Source of the DNA: Rhizobium aethiopicum
GTDB taxonomy: Bacteria > Pseudomonadota > Alphaproteobacteria > Rhizobiales > Rhizobiaceae
Direction: 5' to 3'
Length of the DNA: 64,000 nt
Assembly (NCBI RefSeq): GCF_014197535.1
Contig: NZ_JACIFV010000003.1
Coordinates: 124,001 to 188,000 of the forward strand
Part shown: in pieces, positions 55,763 to 64,000 of the stretch
How the letters are laid out: each line of letters begins with the position of its first letter
Numbering within the stretch: position 1 is the first letter of the stretch
Notes under the pieces: model-generated
Told to the model about the DNA's origin: nothing
Databases searched by the model: none
What the model saw: only the letters and a program-made list of their open reading frames with translations
Program-made: the position numbers and the translations under genes

Positions 55763-57625
55763 ATGATGGCAGATAAGATCGAGGGGAGGCCGGGCACCAG
55801 GAGGCAGGATAAGGTTGGTTACGACTTCAGCCTGACATATCGCCTCGGAGTAATGTTCTCGGCATTCTGGAATTCTGAAGTGCGTGGCAAGGTGCTGTTT
55901 CTGGCGACCGTGCTGATCCTTGTCATCCTGGTGACGGCCTATGGCCAGGTCATCCTCAACGAGTGGAACGCCCCCTTCTACGATTCGCTCGAGCGCCGCG
56001 ATCTCGGCGAATTCTTCCACCAGCTCGAAATCTTCGCAATGATTGCCGGCACGCTGCTGCTGCTCAACGTGCTGCAGGCCTGGCTGAACCAGATGACGGC
56101 GCTCTATATGCGCGAGGGCCTGTCGCGCGATCTCGTTGACCAGTGGTTGAAGCGCAAGCGGGCGCTGCGGCTCGCCTCGAGCGGCCTGATCGGCGTCAAT
56201 CCGGACCAGCGCCTGCACGAGGATTCCCGCAACCTCGCCGAAAGCACCACCGGACTCGTGCTCGGCCTCTTACAGTCGACCATTCTTCTGGTGAGCTTCA
56301 TCGGCGTGCTCTGGGAGCTGTCGAGCGGCTTCGTCTTTCACATCAGCGGCCACAGCTTCTCCATACCGGGCTATATGGTCTGGGCGGCGATTTTCTATGC
56401 CGCTTCTGCCTCGGTGCTGAGCCAGGTCGTCGGCCGCAAGCTGGTCAAGCTCAATGCCGACCGGTTCTCGAAAGAGGCCGAGCTTCGTTTCACCCTGATG
56501 CATGCCAACGAGAACATGCCGGCGATCACCGTCGCCCGCGGCGAGGAGAACGAGCGCCGGCGCATCAATACCGACATCAGCTCGGTACTGAGGGTCGTCA
56601 AGCGGCTCGCCATGGCCAATACCAATCTCACCTGGGTTTCGGCCGGCTACGGCTGGCTGGTGATCGTCATTCCGATTATCGTTGCCGCACCCGCCTATTT
56701 TTCCGGCGGCCTCACCCTCGGTCAGCTGATGATGTCGGTCGGCGCCTTCAACCAGGTCAATACGGCGTTGCGCTGGTATGTCGCCAATTTCGGCCCGATC
56801 GCCGAATGGCGTGCCACGCTGATGCGCGTCACCGACTTCCGCCAGGCGCTGCTCGACATGGACGAGGACTTTGGCCTGAAGGGCAGCATCGCATACGAAA
56901 ACACCGCCCCCGACCGGCTGACGCTGAAGGATGTGGTGATCAATGCCAAGATCGGCGAAGACATCGAGGAATGCGGCGGTTTTCGCCTGCGTGAAACCGA
57001 TATCGTGATCAAGGCCGGCGAAAAAATCATGATCAACGGCGATCATAGCGTCAACCGCAAGCTGCTGTTTCAGGCCTTGGCCGGGCTCTGGCCGTGCGGC
57101 AGCGGCACGATGGGTCTGCCGCCGATCGACGACATGCTGTTCGTTCCGCAGATCGCCTATATTCCGGGCGGCACGCTGCGCGAGGCGCTTGCCTTCCCCG
57201 AAAGCCCCGATGCCTACGAGCAGGCTGCCGTCGAGGCGGCCCTTGAAAAGGCCGGCCTGCACTCTCTGATCGCAAGGCTCGATACCCGCGCCCGCTGGGA
57301 CAAGCTGCTCGACGGCGATCAACAGAAGGCGATCGGCTTCGCCCGCCTGCTGCTGGTGCGCCCGCGCTGGATCATCTTCGACGAAGTGCTCGAGGGCATG
57401 GAGCCGGAATGGCAGGAAACGATGTGTAGCGTGCTGACTTCGATGCCCGAAACCGGCATGATCTATATCGGCCGCTCTGAAACCTATCTGGAGGCGCTGC
57501 AGCCGCGGGTGCTGCATCTGCAGGCTCTGCCTTCGAGATCCGAAGAGCCGCAGCAGCAGGTCGCCCAGACCACCGGCGCCAGCGCCAGTGCGGGCGCAGC
57601 CGCCGTTCCCGCGCCGGCGCTTTAA
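55763..57625 (+). CDS. SbmA/BacA-like ABC transporter with degenerate ATPase domain
   Basis: This 620-residue protein has a membrane domain of six helices (~40-350) of the ABC_membrane_2/SbmA-BacA family: LNEWNAPFYDSLERRDLGEFF and QRLHEDSRNLAESTTGLVLGLLQS. It has a C-terminal ABC ATPase region (~400-580). The ATPase is abnormal: the Walker A position reads GDHSVNRKLL (425-434) without the GKS/T core, and the signature reads LDGDQQKA (516-523), yet Walker B WIIFDEVLE is good. BacA proteins import peptides and affect very-long-chain fatty acids and symbiosis. An Ala/Gln-rich tail ends the protein. Confidence 0.9.
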   Translation: MMADKIEGRPGTRRQDKVGYDFSLTYRLGVMFSAFWNSEVRGKVLFLATVLILVILVTAYGQVILNEWNAPFYDSLERRDLGEFFHQLEIFAMIAGTLLLLNVLQAWLNQMTALYMREGLSRDLVDQWLKRKRALRLASSGLIGVNPDQRLHEDSRNLAESTTGLVLGLLQSTILLVSFIGVLWELSSGFVFHISGHSFSIPGYMVWAAIFYAASASVLSQVVGRKLVKLNADRFSKEAELRFTLMHANENMPAITVARGEENERRRINTDISSVLRVVKRLAMANTNLTWVSAGYGWLVIVIPIIVAAPAYFSGGLTLGQLMMSVGAFNQVNTALRWYVANFGPIAEWRATLMRVTDFRQALLDMDEDFGLKGSIAYENTAPDRLTLKDVVINAKIGEDIEECGGFRLRETDIVIKAGEKIMINGDHSVNRKLLFQALAGLWPCGSGTMGLPPIDDMLFVPQIAYIPGGTLREALAFPESPDAYEQAAVEAALEKAGLHSLIARLDTRARWDKLLDGDQQKAIGFARLLLVRPRWIIFDEVLEGMEPEWQETMCSVLTSMPETGMIYIGRSETYLEALQPRVLHLQALPSRSEEPQQQVAQTTGASASAGAAAVPAPAL

Positions 57626-57680
57626 GACGTCCCCTCATCGGCAGGGCCCTGCGTGACGCGAGCGGCTGAGTGCGAGAGTC

Positions 57681-59501
57681 TCAGCCTTCCAGCTCTTCCC
57701 GCAGCATTTCGAGCTCCAGCCATTCCTCTTCCATCTTGGTAAGGCTGACTCGCAGCTTTTCCATCTCGCTTGCAAGCCGGTTGAAGGCAGCGGGGTCGCG
57801 CGTGAAGAGATTGGGATCGGCCATGACAAGTTCGCGCTTGGCGATCTCGGCCTCGGCCTTGGCCATTTCCTTCGGCAGATTGTCAAGCGCGAATTTCTGC
57901 TTGAAGGAAAGCTTGCTCTTCGAGGCTGCGCCGGAAGCTGTTGTCTCCTGCGCCTTCGGCTTCTCCGCCGCTTTCTCGGCCTTTCTGCGCTCTTCGAGCG
58001 CGCCCCTGCGCTGCGCCAACATGTCCGTGTAGCCGCCGGCATATTCGATCCATCGGCCGTCGGGCGCATCCGGCACGGCGGGCGCGATCGTCGAGGTTAC
58101 GGTGCGGTCGAGGAAGTCGCGATCGTGGCTGACGAGGATGACGGTGCCGGGAAAGCCGGCGACGATTTCCTGCAAGAGGTCGAGCGTCTCGATATCGAGA
58201 TCGTTTGTGGGTTCGTCGAGAATCAGGAGGTTTGCCGGGCGCGAGAGGATGCGCGCCAGCATCAGCCGGGCGCGCTCGCCGCCGGAGAGGCTCCTGATCG
58301 GCGTGCGCGCCTGTTCCGGCTGGAACAGGAATTCCTTCATGTAGCCGGTGACATGGCGCTGCTCGCCGTTGACGAGCAGGTTTTCGCCGCGCCCGTCGGT
58401 CAGGTAGTTTGCAAGCGTATCCTCGGGATCGAGGTCCTCGCGCTTCTGGTCGAGGGTGGCGATCTCCAGGTTGGTGCCGAGCTTTATTGTGCCGCTATCC
58501 GGGGAAAGCTGGCCGGTCAGCATTTTCAGGAGCGTCGTCTTGCCGGCGCCGTTCGGCCCGACGAGACCGATGCAATCGCCGCGATGTACACGGATCGAGA
58601 ACGGCGTGACGATGGCCCGGTCGCCGAAGCTCTTGGTGATCTTCTCGGCCTCGATCACCAACTTGCCGGATTCCTGCGCGTCCGAAACCGTCGCCTGCAC
58701 CGTGCCCTGCGGCCCCTTGTGGCCGCGATATTGCGAACGCATCGTCTGCAGCTCGCCGAGGCGGCGCATGTTGCGTTTGCGCCGGGCCGTGACGCCGTAG
58801 CGCAGCCAGTGCTCCTCGCGCTCGATTGCCTTGCCGAGCTTGTGCTGCTCGAGCTCTTCCGCCTCCAGCACCTGATCGCGCCAGGCCTCGAAATGGGCGA
58901 ATCCCCTGTCGAGCCGGCGCGAGGCGCCGCGGTCGAGCCAGACGGTCGCGGTCGAAACCTTCTCCAGGAAACGACGGTCGTGCGAAATCAGCACCAGGGC
59001 ACTGCGGGTCTTCTGCAGTTCGCCTTCCAGCCATTCGATGGTCGGCAGGTCCAAATGGTTGGTCGGCTCGTCGAGCAGGAGAATATCGGGCTCCGGCGCC
59101 AGCACCCGGGCAAGGGCGGCCCGGCGCGATTCGCCGCCGGAAAGGGTGCTCGGATCTTCCTCGCCGGTCAGGCCGAGATGGGACAGAAGATAGGTCACGC
59201 GATAGGGGTCGTCGCCCGGTCCCAGCCCGGCCTCGGCATAGGCCTGAACGGTGCTGAAACCGGCAAAGTCCGGCGCCTGTTCGAGATAGCGCACCGTCGA
59301 GGACGGATGGCGGAAGACCTCGCCGGACTGCGCCTCGACCAGGCCGGCGGCGATCTTCAGGAGCGTCGATTTTCCCGAGCCGTTGCGGCCGACGAGGCAG
59401 ATCTTGTCGCCGGGCTCGACCTGCAGCGCTGCACCCGCCAGCAGCGGTGCGCCGCCGAAGCTCAGGAAGATATCGTCGAGTTTCAAAATGGGAGGGGCCA
59501 A
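57681..59501 (-). CDS. ABC-F family ATP-binding protein (Uup-like)
   Basis: The protein has 606 residues with two ABC domains and no membrane segment. Domain 1 has GRNGSGKST, LSGGESRRAALARVLAPEPDILLLDEPTNHLDLPTIEWLE; domain 2 has GPNGAGKTT and LSGGERARLMLARILSRPANLLILDEPTNDLDIETLD. The C-terminus is a basic coiled-coil extension typical of Uup. Such proteins act on the ribosome or on DNA intermediates. It is followed by the thiamine pyrophosphokinase gene upstream on the same strand, with 3 bp between the coding regions. Confidence 0.94.
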   Translation of the reverse strand: MAPPILKLDDIFLSFGGAPLLAGAALQVEPGDKICLVGRNGSGKSTLLKIAAGLVEAQSGEVFRHPSSTVRYLEQAPDFAGFSTVQAYAEAGLGPGDDPYRVTYLLSHLGLTGEEDPSTLSGGESRRAALARVLAPEPDILLLDEPTNHLDLPTIEWLEGELQKTRSALVLISHDRRFLEKVSTATVWLDRGASRRLDRGFAHFEAWRDQVLEAEELEQHKLGKAIEREEHWLRYGVTARRKRNMRRLGELQTMRSQYRGHKGPQGTVQATVSDAQESGKLVIEAEKITKSFGDRAIVTPFSIRVHRGDCIGLVGPNGAGKTTLLKMLTGQLSPDSGTIKLGTNLEIATLDQKREDLDPEDTLANYLTDGRGENLLVNGEQRHVTGYMKEFLFQPEQARTPIRSLSGGERARLMLARILSRPANLLILDEPTNDLDIETLDLLQEIVAGFPGTVILVSHDRDFLDRTVTSTIAPAVPDAPDGRWIEYAGGYTDMLAQRRGALEERRKAEKAAEKPKAQETTASGAASKSKLSFKQKFALDNLPKEMAKAEAEIAKRELVMADPNLFTRDPAAFNRLASEMEKLRVSLTKMEEEWLELEMLREELEG

Positions 59502-59504
59502 ATA

Positions 59505-60155
59505 TCAGACTCCGGAAAGATCATAGGGGCGGGCAAGCACGATCGCCCGGCCGCTCTCGAGCGAAAAGCGAACCTTGCCTTCCGCGACATTTGAAATGGT
59601 GCGCGATGAGCCGAAAGGCAGGTGGAAATCCGTGAGCGGATAACGCGCATTCTCGATCGAAAGTCCGGTCAGCGGACCAAATCCGGGCACGGAAAACAGG
59701 CTGCCTTTAGGAAGATCGAGCTCGATCGTGCCGGGAACCAGCGGCACTGCCTCTTCCTTGCCGGAGGTCAGCAGTACGTCGAAACCCTTTTCCGCCAGGC
59801 CGACAGCCGACAGCAGATGCTGAAGCGCATGGTCGGATCGTTCGCCGCCGAGCGCGCCGGCGAGGATCAGCCGCTGCGCACCACGCGCGATCGCTTCCGA
59901 CACGGCAATCTCGCCGTCCGTTGCCGCCTTCGCTGCGGGATAGGGCTGCTTCGGCACATCGAGAAAACCCGCTTCGAGATCGGGGGGGGTCGAATCGAAA
60001 TCGCCGACCCAGAGCTCAGGCATGACCCCAAGCACCATCGCATGCCGCATGCCGCCATCGGCCGCGATGAAACGGCTGCCGCCGATCGCGTGGCGCAGGC
60101 GTTCCGTCAGGCTGAGTTCGCCGCCGAGCAGAATGGTGAAAGTGGATTGGCTCAT
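59505..60155 (-). CDS. Thiamine pyrophosphokinase
   Basis: The protein has 216 residues from the ATG at 60155 with AAGGG eight bases upstream; another ATG is at 60161. It transfers pyrophosphate from ATP to thiamine to form thiamine diphosphate. The family motifs are FIAADGGMRHAMVLGVMPELWVGDFDS, YPAAKAATDGEIAVSEA, the LAGALGGERSDHALQHL nucleotide region, and the C-terminal TISNVAEGKVRFS. It lies immediately upstream of the ABC-F gene and is probably co-transcribed. Confidence 0.94.
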   Translation of the reverse strand: MSQSTFTILLGGELSLTERLRHAIGGSRFIAADGGMRHAMVLGVMPELWVGDFDSTPPDLEAGFLDVPKQPYPAAKAATDGEIAVSEAIARGAQRLILAGALGGERSDHALQHLLSAVGLAEKGFDVLLTSGKEEAVPLVPGTIELDLPKGSLFSVPGFGPLTGLSIENARYPLTDFHLPFGSSRTISNVAEGKVRFSLESGRAIVLARPYDLSGV

Positions 60156-60219
60156 GGGCATTGCCCTTAGCGCAAACGCGGGGGCGAGGGGAAGGGGCCC
60201 CGACGGACGGCGCTTCGCC

Positions 60220-60747
60220 TCAACCGGGCGTGTCCTTGTCGCGCGACAGAAAGATCGCCTCGTAGCCACCGATGAAACGTTCGAACAGCGTCGCGAAACG
60301 CTCTATGTCCTCGCGTGGCCAATCGCAGACGATCTCGGAGATAATTGCTATTTTCTGCGCATGGATTTCGGCAAGCAGTGCCTGGCCAGCCTCGGTGATG
60401 ACGACGACAATCCGCCGCGCATCGGCCTGCGAGGCCTCGCGCCGCAACACATTGCGTCCGACCATCTCGGCCACCACCCGGCTAGCGCGCGACGGGTCGA
60501 TGCGCAGCATCTCCGCGATCAAGCCGACGGTAACCTCGCCGGGCGACTCAGCCCGCCGCACGGCGTCCAGTACGTCGAGATGGGAAAGCTCAAGGCCCGG
60601 TGCGGCGCTTTGGATTGCCAGCCTACCGATCAATCGTCGCCCGGTCATCAGGCGCATGCGCGCCATGCTCCTGCCGATGCGAGGCAGGTTCTCATCGTCC
60701 GGCTCGGCCCGACTGTTGGACAGGATCTTCGTCAGCGTCTCATTCAT
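60220..60747 (-). CDS. MarR family transcriptional regulator
   Basis: The 175-residue winged-helix regulator shows EVTVGLIAEMLRIDPSRASRVVAEMVGRNVLRREASQADARRIVVVITEAG, containing the MarR recognition helix and wing with the D-x-R motif. It is divergent from a DHA2 drug exporter with a shared 114-bp spacer holding a palindrome, the standard arrangement of repressor and efflux pump. Confidence 0.94.
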   Translation of the reverse strand: MNETLTKILSNSRAEPDDENLPRIGRSMARMRLMTGRRLIGRLAIQSAAPGLELSHLDVLDAVRRAESPGEVTVGLIAEMLRIDPSRASRVVAEMVGRNVLRREASQADARRIVVVITEAGQALLAEIHAQKIAIISEIVCDWPREDIERFATLFERFIGGYEAIFLSRDKDTPG

Positions 60748-60806
60748 GACGGAACCATAGCAGAGCGGCGGTCAAAATTGAATATGCCGGGGTCACTCAT
60801 GTGCCG

Positions 60807-60835
60807 TTGACAATTACATGCTGATAGCACATAAA
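60807..60835 (+). promoter_or_regulatory. MFS promoter with palindrome in the spacer
   Basis: TTGACA (60807-60812) and CATAAA (60830-60835) are separated by 17 bp. Between them TGCT-GAT-AGCA (60819-60829), extended to ACATGCTGATAGCACAT, is a candidate MarR operator that would exclude polymerase. Confidence 0.7.
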
Positions 60836-60861
60836 ATGGATCGAACCCGGAAATATGCCCC

Positions 60862-62400
60862 ATGGACATGCAACCCGCGCCTGCGCCGCTCGTGACGGAC
60901 CGTCGTCGCCGGCTTATTCTCTTTTTCTTTCTGATGACCGCCATGTTCATGGCGACGCTTGATAATCAAATCGTCTCCACGGCGCTGCCGACCATCGTCG
61001 GCGAGTTCGGCCATCTCGAACGTTTCGGCTGGATCGGCTCGGCCTACCTGCTGGCGCTCAGCGCCGTCATGCCGCTCTATGGCAAGCTCGGCGACCTCTT
61101 CGGCCGCAAATATGTGATGATGACCGCGATCGCCATCTTCACCATCGGCTCCGCGGTCTGCGGCTTCGCCGTCTCGATGAACACGCTGATCGCCGCCCGT
61201 GTGCTGCAGGGCCTCGGCGGTGGTGGCATCATGGTATCGATCTTTGCCGTCAACGCCGATCTCTTCGAGCCGCGCGAGCGGGCGCGCTATCAAAGCTATT
61301 CGAGCCTCGTGCTGATGGCTTCAGGCGCGATCGGCCCTGTGCTCGGGGGCACGATGAGCGATCTCTTCGGCTGGCGCTCGATCTTCCTCGTCAACGTGCC
61401 GATCGGTTTCATCGTGCTCACCGGCCTTGCCTTCATGCTGCCCTACCGCAAGCCGCATCGACGCCCGAAGATCGACTATGCCGGCGCGCTGCTGATCGCG
61501 CTGACGACGACGAGCATCGTGCTTGCCACAGACAGCAGCGAATTGTTCGGCTCGTTGATCTCACCACAGAGTATCGGGATCGTCGCCTTCGGCGCCGTCT
61601 GCGCCGTCACCTGGGTTTTCGTCGAGCGCCGCGCGCCGGAGCCGATCGTTCCGCTGCAGCTCTTCCGCAATTCGACCTTCAGCCTCCTGCTGCTAATATC
61701 GGTGATGGGTGGCGCCATCGCCATCGGCATGGTCAACTATCTCGCTCTCTTCCTGCAGACGACGACCGGCCTTTCGCCATCGGCCGCCGGTCTTCTGTTC
61801 ATTCTGCTGACCGGTGGTCTCGTCTGCGGATCGCTATCGGCCGGGCGTATCATCTCGATGACCGGCCGCTACAAACCCTTCGCCATCGCAAGCCTCACCT
61901 GCAGCGCCATTGCCTTCGCGCTGATGTCGCAGGTCCATGCGGGAACGCCGATCGCCTTCATCGGCGCGATCATGATGCTGCATGGCATCGGCATCGGTCT
62001 TGCGCAGCAGGTCCCCATCATCGGCGTGCAGAATGCCGCCCCCGCCCGCGACGTCGGCGCTGCGACCGGCTCGGTGACGCTCTCGCGCATGGGCGGCGCC
62101 TCGATCGCCATTTCGATCTATGGCGCGATCATCGCCTCCGGGCTCGGCAAGGTCGGCGCTCCCATTCCCGGTGTTGTCGATATCGAACAGCTGACGCCGA
62201 AGATGATGGCTGCCCTTCCCGAAGCGAGCCGCCAGGCCGTCGCAGATGTCTATGCCGCCGCCTTCTCGCCCCTTTTCATGACTTCCTGCGCCATTGCCCT
62301 GATCGGCCTTGCTGCCGCAATGACGCTGAAGCCCGTGCAGCTGCCGCGCAGCGGGGAAATGAAGCGACCGCAATCGGCGGCGGCGGAAGCGGCGGAATAG
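60862..62400 (+). CDS. MFS multidrug exporter, DHA2 (14-TMS) family
   Basis: This 512-residue drug:H+ antiporter has 14 hydrophobic helices. Motif A-like LPLYGKLGDLFGRKYVMM, motif D1-like MATLDNQIVSTALPTIVGEF near the N-terminus, and motif C SSLVLMASGAIGPVLGGTMSDLFGWRSIFLVNVPIGF define the EmrB/QacA group. It is divergent from MarR, which probably represses it. The C-terminus ends in an Ala/Glu-rich cytoplasmic tail. Substrate unknown. Confidence 0.94.
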   Translation: MDMQPAPAPLVTDRRRRLILFFFLMTAMFMATLDNQIVSTALPTIVGEFGHLERFGWIGSAYLLALSAVMPLYGKLGDLFGRKYVMMTAIAIFTIGSAVCGFAVSMNTLIAARVLQGLGGGGIMVSIFAVNADLFEPRERARYQSYSSLVLMASGAIGPVLGGTMSDLFGWRSIFLVNVPIGFIVLTGLAFMLPYRKPHRRPKIDYAGALLIALTTTSIVLATDSSELFGSLISPQSIGIVAFGAVCAVTWVFVERRAPEPIVPLQLFRNSTFSLLLLISVMGGAIAIGMVNYLALFLQTTTGLSPSAAGLLFILLTGGLVCGSLSAGRIISMTGRYKPFAIASLTCSAIAFALMSQVHAGTPIAFIGAIMMLHGIGIGLAQQVPIIGVQNAAPARDVGAATGSVTLSRMGGASIAISIYGAIIASGLGKVGAPIPGVVDIEQLTPKMMAALPEASRQAVADVYAAAFSPLFMTSCAIALIGLAAAMTLKPVQLPRSGEMKRPQSAAAEAAE

Positions 62401-62786
62401 CGGGCGGCATAACGGGAATATTCACCAGCAAACGTTCCATTATCGCGTAAATAAATTAAAAGTTGCGATTTTCTCGCGGGGCTGCCGTTTTCCAGCCTGT
62501 TGCTTCAATCAAACCGTTCTTTTTCCGTGCCGCCGACAAATCTATGCCTGCTGACGGAACTTTCGCCATAATTTCATCCGAGCGAAGGGAACCTCGATGC
62601 CTGAGGCTTGCTAAAATGCAACGGCGCCATAATTAAACAGAGTCTCGCTATGCAACCGATGCGTAAATCAGTTACAGCAACGACGTGTATCGGCCTAGCA
62701 TGCGGCGCGAGATCAGGGGTGCGCACCTGTTGAGTTCCCCTTGCCAAGGCCGGTCCCTATCTGCGGCAAACCGGCAAAACAGCGAC
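62401..62786. other. AT-richer intergenic region, no gene seen
   Basis: The 386 bp between the MFS gene and the M48 gene contain short AT-rich patches (AAATAAATTAAAAG near 62450, TAATTAAAC near 62630) suitable for a promoter of the M48 gene. No ORF with family features and no strong hairpin with T-tract were found. Confidence 0.5.
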
Positions 62787-64000
62787 ATGATGCGGAGAAC
62801 CAGACTGGACAGCTTGACGACGTGGAAATCGCCCGCGCTTTCCAGTGATGCCATCTCTGCGGCGCGTCGCTTCACCCGTCGCCTCGTGCTGCTTTCAGCT
62901 GTCGCAATGGTGCTGAACGGGTGTCAGTCGCTGATCGAACAATCCTACCAGCCGAGCATCTCGCCGTCCTCCAATCCCCAGATCGTCGACGAGGTGCAGA
63001 AGAACGATCCGCGCGCGGCGATGGGCGCCCGTGAGCATCCGCGTATCGTGGCAAGCTACGGCGGCGAATATAAGGATGCCAGGACCGAGCGCCTCGTCGC
63101 CCGTATTGCCGGCGCGCTGACGGCGGTGTCGGAAAATCCGAGCCAGTCCTACCGCATCACCATCCTGAATTCGCCTGCGATCAACGCATTTGCGCTGCCG
63201 GGCGGGTATCTCTACGTCACCCGCGGCCTGCTCGCCCTTGCTAACGATGCCTCGGAAGTCGCCGCTGTGCTGTCGCACGAAATGGGCCACGTGACAGCGA
63301 ATCACGGTATCGAGCGGCAGAAGCGCGAAGAAGCTGAAGTCATCGCCAGCCGCGTCGTCGCCGAGGTCCTCTCGAGCGACATCGCCGGCAAGCAGGCGCT
63401 TGCCCGGGGCAAGCTCAGGCTTGCCGCCTTCTCCCGCCAGCAGGAGCTGCAGGCCGATGTCATCGGCGTGCGCATGCTCGGCGAAGCCGGTTACGACCCC
63501 TATGCCGCCGCCCGCTTCCTCGATTCCATGGCGGCCTACAGCCGCTTCATGTCGGTCGACCCCGAAGCCGACCAGAGCCTCGACTTCCTCTCGAGCCATC
63601 CGAACTCCGCCCAGCGCATCGAGCTTGCCCGCACCCATGCGCGCGCCTTCGGCCAGGAGGGGACGGTCGGCGACAAGGGCCGCGATTATTATCTCGACGG
63701 CATTGACGGCCTGCTCTATGGCGACAGCCCGGAAGAAGGTTACGTACGCGGCCAGACTTTCCTGCATGGCGGCCTCGGCATCCGCTTCGACGTGCCGGTG
63801 GACTTCAAGATCGACAATAAGGTCGAAGCCGTGATGGCCACCGGTCCCAACGACATCGCCGTCCGCTTCGATGGCGTCGCCGACAACCAGAACCAGAGCC
63901 TCACAAACTACATCTCGAGCGGCTGGGTGACCGGTCTCGACCCATCGACCATTCAGCAGATCACCGTCAATGGCATGGAAGCAGCCACCGCGCGCGCAAG
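62787..64000 (+). CDS. M48 family metalloprotease lipoprotein (C-terminus beyond window)
   Basis: The frame is open from ATG-ATG at 62787/62790 to the window end (about 404 codons). The N-terminus carries a basic region, a hydrophobic helix (LVLLSAVAMVLNG) and a lipobox ending in LNGC, so this is a lipoprotein. The Zn motif HExxH appears as LSHEMGHV near residue 165; the third ligand region is RQQELQADVIGVRML, and a helical domain with SSHPNSAQRIELA follows. The family includes the BepA-like YfgC chaperone-proteases of outer-membrane assembly. An extra C-terminal domain continues past the window. Confidence 0.92.
   Translation, partial: MMRRTRLDSLTTWKSPALSSDAISAARRFTRRLVLLSAVAMVLNGCQSLIEQSYQPSISPSSNPQIVDEVQKNDPRAAMGAREHPRIVASYGGEYKDARTERLVARIAGALTAVSENPSQSYRITILNSPAINAFALPGGYLYVTRGLLALANDASEVAAVLSHEMGHVTANHGIERQKREEAEVIASRVVAEVLSSDIAGKQALARGKLRLAAFSRQQELQADVIGVRMLGEAGYDPYAAARFLDSMAAYSRFMSVDPEADQSLDFLSSHPNSAQRIELARTHARAFGQEGTVGDKGRDYYLDGIDGLLYGDSPEEGYVRGQTFLHGGLGIRFDVPVDFKIDNKVEAVMATGPNDIAVRFDGVADNQNQSLTNYISSGWVTGLDPSTIQQITVNGMEAATARA

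Noticed and set aside
58125..59594. 489-aa plus-strand ORF
   Set aside because: Antisense to the ABC-F gene; composition reflects the complementary strand only.

Overview
The window is chromosomal DNA of an alphaproteobacterium, most likely Rhizobium (R. leguminosarum/R. etli type). The evidence is its high GC content, an obgE-proB-proA-nadD / rsfS-rlmH-envC backbone, an alpha-r14-type anti-Shine-Dalgarno small RNA, a SAM-II riboswitch in front of metA, TGA-N9-TCA (IRO-type) iron boxes, rhizobial intergenic repeats and an amino acid:[carrier protein] ligase cluster. I see no rRNA, CRISPR array, transposase or phage gene. Almost all of the sequence is coding.

Layout. 0-2 kb: envC-like (cut by the window edge), rlmH and rsfS on the minus strand. 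2.3-5.5 kb: a molybdate uptake island (ModE-like regulator, modC, modB, modA) with an intergenic repeat and a likely Mo-responsive operator. 5.8-5.94 kb: a three-hairpin sRNA. 6-10 kb: nadD, proA, proB, obgE. 10-13.5 kb: an EEP-family hydrolase, two GNAT acetyltransferases, rpmA/rplU and tRNA-Ser(CGA). 13.5-20 kb: TetR with a NIPSNAP protein and twin operators, an M81 peptidase with a gamma-glutamyltransferase, and a GH144-like glucanase. 20-24 kb: a ferric-iron ABC transporter with two IRO-type boxes and an internal terminator. 24-29.8 kb: a lysine/pipecolate/2-aminoadipate catabolic set (aldehyde dehydrogenase, FAD oxidoreductase, HglS-type 2-oxoadipate enzyme) with a divergent LysR and a stand-alone RAM domain.

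29.9-41.7 kb is the most unusual part. It combines glycan genes (two GT4 glycosyltransferases, a flippase fused to two alpha/beta-hydrolase domains, a GH2 mannosidase-like enzyme) with an aminoacyl-carrier-protein module (dedicated carrier protein, ACAD-like flavoprotein lacking the usual catalytic Glu, class II synthetase-like aa:CP ligase, DUF1839). Six of these genes are overlapping or nearly contiguous on one strand. I infer, without proof, a pathway that attaches or processes a carrier-bound amino acid on a surface glycan.

41.9-44.7 kb: the elongation factor P unit (EpmB-like, EpmA-like, efp). 44.9-49.4 kb: a GntR-controlled polar amino acid ABC transporter with a DadA-like oxidoreductase. 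49.5-53.2 kb: an amino-sugar operon (GntR, SIS isomerase/deaminase, nagA, second SIS protein) with a three-arm operator. 53.4-60.7 kb: galM, metA under a SAM-II riboswitch, an SbmA/BacA-like exporter with a degenerate ATPase, an ABC-F protein, thiamine pyrophosphokinase and MarR. 60.8-64 kb: a DHA2 MFS exporter and an M48 lipoprotein protease cut by the window end.
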